Shown here: positions 1-5,949 of the stretch, piece after piece
Numbering within the stretch: position 1 is the stretch's first letter
Layout of the letters: every line of letters begins with the position of its first letter
Origin: Planctomycetota bacterium
GTDB lineage: Bacteria > Planctomycetota > Planctomycetia > Pirellulales > UBA7805
DNA: 6,036 nt
Assembly (NCBI GenBank): GCA_030605285.1
Contig: JAUWIQ010000134.1
Span: forward strand, 1-6,036
Reading direction: 5' to 3'
Position numbers and translations under genes: made by a program
Notes under the pieces: generated by a model
Database searches by the model: none
The model's input: only the letters and a program-made list of their open reading frames with translations
Told to the model about the DNA's origin: nothing

Positions 1-20
1 CTCACCGACGGCGATTCGCC

Positions 21-1253
21 TCAATCCCCGAACCGCCAGGTCAGTCCCGCTCCGAGCCAATAGCTTTCCAGGTTCACCCGCGTTGCACCAAAACTGTGGT
101 GCGCACGAGGCATGCCGCCCGCCAACACATCCAGATCGATACCGGGCATGATATCCGAAACACCACAACCCACGGTCATGCGATTTTCATTGATCACGCC
201 AAATTGGGCCTGGGTATATTTGACCGCCGGATTCCCTCCCGGAACCACGATGCCACCAATCGTCGACCCTACGTTATCGTCGATCGGATTCTGTGCATAA
301 ACATAACCGGCCCTGAGGCGGATGCGTTCATTCAACGTGTACTGAGCCCCAAGCTGCATCACCCATTGATTTCGATACACGCTTTTCCAGAAGTCCGCGG
401 TATCCCACTGGATAAAGAGCCCATCCAGAGCGATGAGCAGTCGACCCTCGGCGAGACTGGTGTTGGCCAGTCCCACGCCAAATTGTTCCGGCAAACCGAG
501 ACGGACATCGATCGGGCCCGTACCTCCCGTAGGAATCTCACCATCCTCGAATCTGAAATTCTGGCGGGTCTTCCAGAACATGCCGATCGTGGTCTGATCG
601 CTCAGATCATAATCGAACCCCACATTTGCCCGCAGTGCATAATCGTTGGTCATTGCCGACTGCCCGACATAGGGTCCCTCCAGAAACGCAGTGCCGAGAA
701 AGACCCCCGCACCGACAGAGAGTCGATCGGTGAGTTGAAAACCGACGCTCGGAACCACCTCGAGGCAGAGCAAGTAGGATGCGGTCCCACCGCTCTCCGG
801 TACCGCGACAAAGCTGGTTCCCAGTCCGGAAGCACTGATCAGGGCAAGACCGATATGCAGGTCACGCCCCATGACTTCCATCTGCTGCAGGACACCTATA
901 TTGGGGGCCAGAATGCCCGGGGTCCCAGACTTTGTGGAAAAGGGCGATACGATCGGTGGTTGGCCGGGCAGACCGTAACCGGGAGTTGCCAGATTGAAGG
1001 TCGGTTCCGCCCAGGTCCCGGAGAACGTAAATTGCGTCCCCTCGTACTGCGTCAAGGCAGCGGGATTTTCATTGATACTGGAAAGAAACTCCTGAGGCCG
1101 TGCAATGCTTGCCCCGCCCATGCCCCCGGATGCGGGCATCAGGTTATTGGCCCCCTCAACGCCAAAAGGCTGCGCATGGGAAAAATTTGTACAGCAGCAC
1201 AGACACGCTCCAAGCAAAGCGGAGCGCAGCAGCAGCAGCCTGTTAGCGGACAT
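21..1253 (-). CDS. FadL/OmpP1-family outer-membrane transport protein
   Basis: This is a predicted 410-residue outer-membrane beta-barrel of the FadL/OmpP1 (TodX-like) family, whose members let hydrophobic compounds such as fatty acids or aromatics cross the outer membrane. Visible support: an N-terminal signal peptide with basic residues (R5, R10), a hydrophobic stretch and a likely signal peptidase I site after SHA (residues 25-27). The family's conserved NPA motif is at residues 63-65, about 36 residues into the mature protein. Many alternating strand-like segments follow, and the C-terminus is strand-like and aromatic (YWLGAGLTWRFGD). I chose the start at 1253 because AGGA lies 8 bases upstream and the signal peptide begins there. 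An in-frame ATG at 1367 would place 38 polar residues before the signal. The gene is divergent from the pyrimidine operon, so a shared role is not implied. The substrate is unknown. The CLCCC cluster at residues 17-21 is unusual for a signal peptide, and a lipoprotein alternative (LLGAC) is less likely. Confidence 0.85.
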   Translation of the reverse strand: MSANRLLLLRSALLGACLCCCTNFSHAQPFGVEGANNLMPASGGMGGASIARPQEFLSSINENPAALTQYEGTQFTFSGTWAEPTFNLATPGYGLPGQPPIVSPFSTKSGTPGILAPNIGVLQQMEVMGRDLHIGLALISASGLGTSFVAVPESGGTASYLLCLEVVPSVGFQLTDRLSVGAGVFLGTAFLEGPYVGQSAMTNDYALRANVGFDYDLSDQTTIGMFWKTRQNFRFEDGEIPTGGTGPIDVRLGLPEQFGVGLANTSLAEGRLLIALDGLFIQWDTADFWKSVYRNQWVMQLGAQYTLNERIRLRAGYVYAQNPIDDNVGSTIGGIVVPGGNPAVKYTQAQFGVINENRMTVGCGVSDIMPGIDLDVLAGGMPRAHHSFGATRVNLESYWLGAGLTWRFGD

Positions 1254-1261
1254 GGCCTCTT

Positions 1262-1284
1262 TCCTGGCGAAGGATCCTGGCGAA
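1262..1284 (-). repeat. Two 10-bp direct repeats over the ribosome binding site of the FadL-type gene
   Basis: The plus-strand decamer TCCTGGCGAA occurs at 1262-1271 and again at 1275-1284, separated by three bases. On the minus strand this reads TTCGCCAGGA twice. The copy nearer the gene supplies the AGGA Shine-Dalgarno sequence 8 bases before the ATG at 1253. The repeat is directly visible. Whether it is a regulatory site, a duplicated ribosome binding site or chance is not known. Confidence 0.5.
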
Positions 1285-1620
1285 TGGCTTCCTCTCGGGT
1301 TGGCTGACACGGTAGGGTCCAAAACCAATCCGCCTGCATCGTCATCGACTTGCCAGACGCTGGCCAAACAAGTTATTTGCGTTGTCCAGCAGCGACCGCT
1401 TGCTCGCTAAACTCACCCTGCCCTGCCTGTTTGCTGCTAGCACCCCGGATCTCGGTAAGTTACGCGGGACCCGTCTGCTACGCGGTTTCACTGCGAGGCA
1501 AAGGACTCCCCAATCCGAGTCGGTCTGGCCTGATCGTGAACACCCGCCGAGAAAAAGCCAGCCGGTCGAACCCTCTGCGGAACTCATATGGGCCCGCCGC
1601 AAAATACCGTAGAATAGACC

Positions 1621-1636
1621 CGCGAGATTTCTCGCG
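1621..1636. promoter_or_regulatory. Candidate operator palindrome upstream of the operon
   Basis: CGCGAGA and its exact reverse complement TCTCGCG flank two T residues, giving a 16-base dyad with perfect 7-base arms. It lies about 100 bases before the dehydrogenase start. It begins 5 bases after a TAGAAT that could act as a -10 element, so it would cover the transcription start if that promoter is real. This arrangement is typical for dimeric repressors of the TetR, GntR or similar families. No regulator gene is present in the window to pair with it. As RNA it could alternatively form a 6-bp hairpin with an ATTT loop. Confidence 0.35.
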
Positions 1637-1680
1637 CATGGCAACGGAGATCTGTCGGTGAAAGAATACCCTAGACACTT

Positions 1681-1716
1681 CGAGGCAGACGCCTCGGCGG
1701 CACGGCGGAAGGCCGC
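1681..1716 (+). other. Two GC-rich hairpins in the operon leader
   Basis: CGAGGC (1681-1686) and GCCTCG (1691-1696) form a perfect 6-bp stem around AGAC. Immediately after it, GCGGC (1697-1701) can pair with GCCGC (1712-1716) around a 10-base loop. The second stem ends just before the AGGAAGG that serves as the ribosome binding site. No run of U follows either stem, so these are not ordinary rho-independent terminators. They may tune translation of the first gene. I could not match them to a known riboswitch class. Confidence 0.35.
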
Positions 1717-1736
1717 AGGAAGGTAAACCTGACGTT

Positions 1737-3218
1737 ATGACCAACACAGTTGAATATTTTATTGATGGCAAACGGGTTTCTCCCCAAGCAGGGGTTCGCT
1801 GCAGTGACATCAATCCCGCCACCGGGAAAATCCTGGCCGAGGTGGCCATGGACGAGGTCTCCGCCGCCGATGCGGCAGTCTCGGCCGCGGTGGATGCCTT
1901 CCCGGCATGGCGCGATACCCCGGTGGGCGAACGCTGTCAAATCCTGTTTCTCTACAAACAACTCCTCGAAGAGCATTTTGATGAACTCGCCCAAATGATC
2001 GTCACCGAACACGGCAAGAACATGCCGGAGGCACGAGGCGATGTGCGCCGCGGTATCGACTGTGTGGAATACGCGTGTGGCGCTCCTTCGTTGATGATGG
2101 GCCGCTCGCTACCACGAATTGCGGTCTCGAGTTCCTTCAGCCGGGAGAGCGAAGAGGATATTCCGCTCGACAGCGCCCTGGAACGCGTCCCGCTGGGCGT
2201 CTGCGTCGTGATCACCCCGTTTAATTTTCCCATCATGGTGCCGCTCTGGATGTGGCCGATGGCGGTGGCCTGTGGCAACACGTTTGTGCTCAAGCCCTCG
2301 GAAAAGGTCTCGCTCTGCGCGCTCCGTGAAGTGGAGCTGGCCGCCGAGGCCGGGCTGCCTGCGGGCGTCCTGAATCTGGTCACGGGCGGCCCCGAGGTGG
2401 TGAACCACCTGATCACGCATGATGATGTCCGCGCGGTTTCGCTAGTGGGCTCGACGGCCGTTGCCAAAAAAGTCTATGCGACCGCCTCCGGGGCGGGGAA
2501 ACGTGTGCAGTGCATGGCGGGGGCGAAAAATACGATGATTATCATGCCCGATGCAAATCAGGAAGCGGCGATTGACGGGGTCCTGGGGTCCTCCATGGGC
2601 AATACGGGTCAGCGCTGTCTGGCCGGTTCGCTGGCCGTACTCGTGGGAGATGCCGCCGAGTGGTTTATTCCCAAGATCACCGAGGCCGCAAAGCAAATCG
2701 AGGTTACGGCGGGAGATCAAGCGGGCGGTGGGATGGGACCGCTGGTCGATGAGGCGAGTGTGGCGAGGGTCACCGAGGCCATTGCCAAGGGGATCGACTC
2801 CGGTGCCAAACTGCTGCTCGATGGACGCACGAGCGATTTTCCCGAGAACGGATGGTTTGTCGGCCCGACCCTCTTCGATCACGTGCCGCCCGATTCGGCG
2901 CTGGCAAAAGAGGAAATTTTCGGGCCGGTCCTCTCAATCCTGCGGGTCGCGACGCTGGAAGATGCCATCGCGGTCACGCATCGTTCACCCTACGGAAACA
3001 TGGCAGTGATGTTCACCGACAGCGGATACGCTGCCCACAAATTCAAAGATACGGCGGGGGCCGGTATGATTGGGATCAACGTCGGTGTACCGGCACCGAT
3101 GGCGGTTTTCCCCTTCTGCGGCTGGAAGGATTCGTTCTTCGGGACGTTGCATTCCAACGGGGAAGATTCCGTACGCTTTTATACTGAGGGCCGGATTGTC
3201 GTGAGTCGTTGGTTTTAG
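1737..3218 (+). CDS. mmsA: CoA-acylating methylmalonate-semialdehyde dehydrogenase
   Basis: A 493-residue aldehyde dehydrogenase of the MmsA/IolA subfamily. Known family chemistry: it oxidises malonate or methylmalonate semialdehyde with NAD+ and CoA, with loss of CO2, giving acetyl-CoA or propionyl-CoA in the cytoplasm. Visible motifs in order: TPFNFP at 160-165 with the oxyanion asparagine N163; FVLKPSEK at 183-190 for cofactor binding; LVGST at 236-240; AGAKN at 261-265; GQRC with the catalytic cysteine at C294; EEIFGPV at 392-398. In AGAKN the usual ALDH general-base glutamate motif (ELGG) is absent, which is characteristic of the CoA-dependent subgroup. Length is normal for the family. 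The start at 1737 follows AGGAAGG (1717-1723) with a long 13-base gap, and no better start is visible. It leads an operon whose next genes release and transaminate beta-amino acids, which fits disposal of the semialdehydes from uracil and thymine. Valine or inositol catabolism is the usual alternative role, but the neighbours do not support it. Confidence 0.92.
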   Translation: MTNTVEYFIDGKRVSPQAGVRCSDINPATGKILAEVAMDEVSAADAAVSAAVDAFPAWRDTPVGERCQILFLYKQLLEEHFDELAQMIVTEHGKNMPEARGDVRRGIDCVEYACGAPSLMMGRSLPRIAVSSSFSRESEEDIPLDSALERVPLGVCVVITPFNFPIMVPLWMWPMAVACGNTFVLKPSEKVSLCALREVELAAEAGLPAGVLNLVTGGPEVVNHLITHDDVRAVSLVGSTAVAKKVYATASGAGKRVQCMAGAKNTMIIMPDANQEAAIDGVLGSSMGNTGQRCLAGSLAVLVGDAAEWFIPKITEAAKQIEVTAGDQAGGGMGPLVDEASVARVTEAIAKGIDSGAKLLLDGRTSDFPENGWFVGPTLFDHVPPDSALAKEEIFGPVLSILRVATLEDAIAVTHRSPYGNMAVMFTDSGYAAHKFKDTAGAGMIGINVGVPAPMAVFPFCGWKDSFFGTLHSNGEDSVRFYTEGRIVVSRWF

Positions 3219-3231
3219 CAAAGGAGACACT

Positions 3232-4101
3232 ATGCCCCGCAATACGCGCGCCGCCTTGATCCAGGCATCGAATGATGCGCCAGCCGATGCGTCGATCGCC
3301 GACATCAAATCCGCGATGATCGACAAGCACGTCGCACTGATCGGGCAGGCGGCCGACGAGGGTGCCCAGGTGACCTGCCTGCAGGAGCTTTTTTACGGCC
3401 CCTATTTCTGTGCGGAGCAGGATACGCGGTGGTACCAATCCGCGGAGCCGATTCCCGATGGCCCCACGGTCAAGCTAATGCAACAACTTGCTAAAACGCA
3501 CTCGATGATTCTCATCGTGCCGATCTACGAAGTCGATATGACGGGCGTCTACTACAACACGGCCGCCGTGATCGACGAACAGGGTCAGTATCTGGGCAAA
3601 TATCGCAAGCATCACATTCCGCATTGCAATCCGGGGTTCTGGGAAAAATTTTACTTCAAACCGGGCAATCTCGGCTTTCCGGTCTTCGACACGACTGCGG
3701 GCAAGATCGGTGTCTACATCTGCTACGACCGGCACTTCCCCGAAGGAGCCCGTGAACTCGGTTTGCATGGCGCGGAGATCGTCTTCAACCCGTCCGCCAC
3801 GGTCGCCGGCCTGAGCGAATACCTCTGGAAACTCGAGCAACCCGCCCACGCGGTGGCGAATCAATATTTTGTGGGGGCGATCAACCGCGTGGGGACCGAG
3901 GCCCCCTGGAACATCGGCGAATTTTATGGGCAGAGCTATTTTTGTAATCCACGAGGCCAGATCATGGTGGAAGCCTGCCGAGATCAAGATGAAGTTGTGG
4001 TGGCGGACCTCGACCTGGAGATGATCGAGGAGGTCCGCAACACGTGGCAGTTTTTCCGGGATCGCCGTCCGGAGAGTTATCAGAGCATTACACAAAGCTA
4101 A
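3232..4101 (+). CDS. Beta-ureidopropionase (N-carbamoyl-beta-alanine amidohydrolase), nitrilase superfamily
   Basis: A 289-residue carbon-nitrogen hydrolase with the nitrilase-superfamily catalytic set: E52 (in CLQELFYGP), K126 (in KYRKHHIP), C164 (in YICYDRHFPEGAREL), and a second conserved glutamate at E138 (PGFWEKFYF). The AINRVGTE block at 216-223, the later FYGQSYF block and the SEYLWKLEQ segment are close to my recollection of eukaryotic UPB1-type beta-ureidopropionases. That favours hydrolysis of N-carbamoyl-beta-alanine or N-carbamoyl-beta-aminoisobutyrate to the amino acid, CO2 and ammonia. The length fits the compact bacterial form. An AAGGAG at 3221-3226 lies 5 bases before the ATG and supports the start. 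The gene follows the dehydrogenase after 13 bases and abuts the transporter, so it is almost certainly co-transcribed. N-carbamoylputrescine amidohydrolase is the main alternative. The dehydrogenase, transporter and aminotransferase neighbours make the pyrimidine role more likely. Confidence 0.88.
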   Translation: MPRNTRAALIQASNDAPADASIADIKSAMIDKHVALIGQAADEGAQVTCLQELFYGPYFCAEQDTRWYQSAEPIPDGPTVKLMQQLAKTHSMILIVPIYEVDMTGVYYNTAAVIDEQGQYLGKYRKHHIPHCNPGFWEKFYFKPGNLGFPVFDTTAGKIGVYICYDRHFPEGARELGLHGAEIVFNPSATVAGLSEYLWKLEQPAHAVANQYFVGAINRVGTEAPWNIGEFYGQSYFCNPRGQIMVEACRDQDEVVVADLDLEMIEEVRNTWQFFRDRRPESYQSITQS

Positions 4102-5565
4102 ATGACCAACGACCTCATCAATCCGGATATCGCGCCCACGCCGCCGGAGGGACGGACCTGGTCGAAGTGGCACATTGCAGCCCTGTGGGTTGGGATGTCG
4201 GTCTGCATTCCGACCTACATGCTTGCAGCGGGGATGATCAAGGTCGGGATGAACTGGTGGCAGGCGGTACTGACCATCCTGGCCGCCAATCTGATCGTCC
4301 TGGTGCCGATGATTCTCAACGGTCACGGAGGCACGAAATACGGCGTTCCGTTCCCAGTCCTGGTCAGGTCGAGTTTCGGCACCCTCGGAGCGCACATACC
4401 CGCGATCGCACGTTCGCTGGTTGCCTGCGGATGGTTCGGCATCAACACGTGGATTGGTGGCGCGGCGCTCTATTCGATTGTGGTCACGCTGGGTTGGGTC
4501 AACCCGGAACCGGAAACCGCAAACTTGCCGTTCCTGGGCACTTCAGCAATCGAGCTCGGGTGCTTCATGTTGTTCTGGGCGGTACACGTCGTGATCATCA
4601 TGAGCGGCATCAATTCAATCAAGTGGCTAGAAACATGGGCTGCGCCGTTCCTTATTGCTGCGGGGGTCGCACTTCTGGTGTGGGCAATCACGCGGGTAAG
4701 TGGCACCGACGCTGGGGTAGAGTCGTTGTTCTCTTCCCAGACCAGCTACGCCCAGGGAGAGAGTTTCTGGACCGTCTTCTTCCCGATGCTCACGGCAACG
4801 GTCGGATTCTGGGCGACGCTTTCGCTGAACATCCCCGATTTCACCCGGTACTGCCGTTCGCAAAAGGACCAGGTGGTGGGGCAGTTGATCGGCCTGCCAC
4901 CAACGATGACCCTCTTCTGCTTCATCGGAATCATCGTCACTGCGGCAACGGTGATCATCTTCGGGAAGGCGATCTGGGACCCGATTGAGTTGGTCAATCA
5001 AATGGGTTCCAAGTCGGTTGTGGTCATTTCGATGCTTGCGCTTCTCCTGGCGACGCTCTCGACGAATCTCGCTGCAAACGTGGTCAGCCCGGCCAATGGT
5101 TTCTCGAACCTCGCGCCACGATTGATCTCCTTCCGGCTCGGCGCACTGCTGACGTGTTTGATCGGTGTTCTGATCATGCCGTGGAAACTCCTGGATACCC
5201 TCGGCGACTACATCTCTGTGTGGCTCATCGGCTACAGCGCACTTTTGGGGCCGATTGCAGGGATCATGATCTGCGACTACTTCATCATCAGACGCACCCG
5301 GCTCGATGCCGATGCGCTCTACGATCCGCGGGGCCGTTACGCAGGAGTGAACTGGGTGGCGATTGTGGCCCTAGTGCTTGCGGTGCTGCCGAACATCCCC
5401 GGATTCATCAACGCGGTGACGTTAAGTGTTGGCACGGTTGAGGCCCACTTTCCTCCGATCTGGGACACGATCTACACCTACGCGTGGTTCGTGGGCTTCG
5501 CAATCGGGATGCTGGTTTATGCTGCGGGTATGTTTGCATCCGGTGGAGTACACGATGGCGAGTGA
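4102..5565 (+). CDS. NCS1-family nucleobase/hydantoin-type cation symporter
   Basis: A 487-residue inner-membrane transporter of the nucleobase:cation symporter-1 family, which imports uracil, thymine, cytosine, allantoin, hydantoins or similar rings with Na+ or H+. About 12 hydrophobic segments are visible, roughly at 28-50, 52-75, 100-125, 150-172, 178-196, 228-246, 269-289, 305-330, 346-366, 370-395, 417-438 and 459-481. Family motifs: GWFGINTWIGG (110-120), GFWATLSLNIPDFTRY (235-250) and STNLAANVVSPANGFSN (320-336). By memory of the Mhp1 hydantoin transporter, W111, W237 and N322 correspond to the substrate-binding W117, W220 and N318. N115 falls where Mhp1 has Q121. The ATG directly follows the TAA of the ureidopropionase gene and has no clear Shine-Dalgarno sequence, so translation is probably coupled. 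The 3' end overlaps the next start by 11 bases. Uracil, thymine or a dihydro derivative is the best substrate guess from context. The exact ligand cannot be read from sequence. Confidence 0.9.
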   Translation: MTNDLINPDIAPTPPEGRTWSKWHIAALWVGMSVCIPTYMLAAGMIKVGMNWWQAVLTILAANLIVLVPMILNGHGGTKYGVPFPVLVRSSFGTLGAHIPAIARSLVACGWFGINTWIGGAALYSIVVTLGWVNPEPETANLPFLGTSAIELGCFMLFWAVHVVIIMSGINSIKWLETWAAPFLIAAGVALLVWAITRVSGTDAGVESLFSSQTSYAQGESFWTVFFPMLTATVGFWATLSLNIPDFTRYCRSQKDQVVGQLIGLPPTMTLFCFIGIIVTAATVIIFGKAIWDPIELVNQMGSKSVVVISMLALLLATLSTNLAANVVSPANGFSNLAPRLISFRLGALLTCLIGVLIMPWKLLDTLGDYISVWLIGYSALLGPIAGIMICDYFIIRRTRLDADALYDPRGRYAGVNWVAIVALVLAVLPNIPGFINAVTLSVGTVEAHFPPIWDTIYTYAWFVGFAIGMLVYAAGMFASGGVHDGE

Positions 5566-5656
5566 GAAGACCTCAGATCCAGTGATGCCGTCATCGGACC
5601 ACGTGCCGCAGCCCTACCAAGGGCCTTCGCGCGAAGAGGTGATCGCGATGCGGGCA
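5555..5656 (+). pseudogene. 5' stump of a class III aminotransferase gene, copy A
   Basis: A GGAG at 5545-5548, 6 bases before the ATG, opens a frame that overlaps the transporter stop by 11 bases. Its first ~33 residues contain HVPQPYQGPSREEVIAMR (16-33). This parallels YAPAKYEGPSKAEVAKLR at the start of the aminotransferase at 5927, with 8 of 18 positions identical including Y, GPS, EV and R. In that family this leader precedes a ~400-residue PLP-binding fold. After R33 (5651-5653) the similarity stops and the DNA becomes transporter sequence in another frame. The same frame stays open to a TAG at 5912-5914, so a 119-residue hybrid peptide could be made. Its last ~86 residues are out-of-frame and unlikely to be functional. 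No PLP lysine or other catalytic part remains. The start signals look intact, so this is best read as a truncated gene that may still be translated. Confidence 0.7.
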
Positions 5657-5949
5657 TTATGCTCTGTGATTATTTTCTCGTCCGCCGTACGCAGCTGCAA
5701 AGTGATGCGCTGTACCAAGAGCAGGGAATCTATGACGGCTTCCGCTGGCAAGCCGTGCTGGTATTGGTGCTTGCGGTCTTGCCCAATCTGCCCGGATTCT
5801 ACAACGCCGCAACGCACACCAAAACCTTTCCGCCCTGTTTCGATCAACTCTCCAGTTACGCCTGGTTCCTCGGAATCACGATTGCGTTTGTGCTCTATGC
5901 ATTACTGCAGCTAGGAAAAAAACAGCATGCCCCAGCTCCCACCCTGTGA
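5650..5949 (+). pseudogene. 3' remnant of a second NCS1 transporter gene, copy B
   Basis: From 5650 the frame reads AGIMLCDYFLVRRT and continues through LVLAVLPNLPGF and SYAWFLG to a TGA at 5947-5949. It aligns with residues 386 to about 482 of the complete transporter (AGIMICDYFIIRRT, LVLAVLPNIPGF, TYAWFVG) at roughly half identical positions. It keeps the end of helix 10, helices 11 and 12 and the C-terminus. About 385 upstream codons are missing, including every substrate-binding helix, so it cannot transport. The ATG at 5659 is the conserved internal Met of AGIM, not a true start, and has no ribosome binding site at a usable distance. The frame has no stop or frameshift over 99 codons, so the loss is either fairly recent or the 3' part is kept for another reason. 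Its end overlaps the next gene by 23 bases, mirroring the overlap at the end of copy A. Confidence 0.75.

Larger units (their letters stand above)
1254..1736. other. Divergent intergenic region, 483 bp, no convincing gene
   Basis: This region separates the minus-strand FadL-type gene from the plus-strand operon and must hold promoters for both. Open frames of about 100 codons exist on both strands (for example 1342-1644 minus and 1350-1661 plus). Their translations are rich in Arg, Ser and Pro, have no recognisable motif and overlap one another, so I do not call them genes. Contents I can point to are a 10-bp direct repeat beside the FadL-type start, the palindrome at 1621-1636, and two hairpins at 1681-1716. 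A TAGAAT at 1610-1615 resembles a -10 box and sits just before the palindrome, but I see no good -35 partner. The heptamer TACGCGG also occurs twice (1461-1467 and 1479-1485), which may be chance. Confidence 0.6.

Noticed and set aside
10..20. Small palindrome GGCGATTCGCC just after the FadL-type stop, considered as a terminator
   Set aside because: The stem is only four or five pairs with a minimal loop and no adjacent T-tract is seen in the direction of transcription.
96..1307. A 403-codon plus-strand open frame opposite the FadL-type gene
   Set aside because: Its translation is rich in His, Arg and Ile with no domain, signal or ribosome binding site. The minus-strand frame has a signal peptide, the NPA motif and a barrel-like C-terminus, so this is its antisense shadow.
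1254..1367. Extending the FadL-type gene to the ATG at 1367
   Set aside because: It would put 38 polar residues before a clear signal peptide, and the start at 1253 has AGGA at good spacing.
1342..1661. Overlapping ~100-codon open frames on both strands in the intergenic region
   Set aside because: They have no motif, composition is unlike the neighbouring proteins, there is no clear ribosome binding site, and the frames exclude one another.
1681..1716. The leader hairpins considered as a guanidine-II (mini-ykkC) riboswitch
   Set aside because: That class needs two stems with ACGR loops. The first loop here is AGAC, and the ACGG in the second is not closed by a base pair.
3475..4395. A 306-codon minus-strand frame across the ureidopropionase and transporter
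   Set aside because: It is antisense to two well-supported genes, has no recognisable motif, and is explained by GC-rich codon usage.
4044..4988. A 314-codon plus-strand frame overlapping the transporter gene
   Set aside because: The transporter frame gives about twelve membrane helices and NCS1 motifs, while this frame gives a His/Arg/Gly-rich sequence without a domain.
5659..5949. A stand-alone 96-residue membrane protein starting at 5659
   Set aside because: The ATG is the conserved internal Met of the transporter motif AGIM, there is no properly spaced ribosome binding site, and the similarity begins upstream of it.
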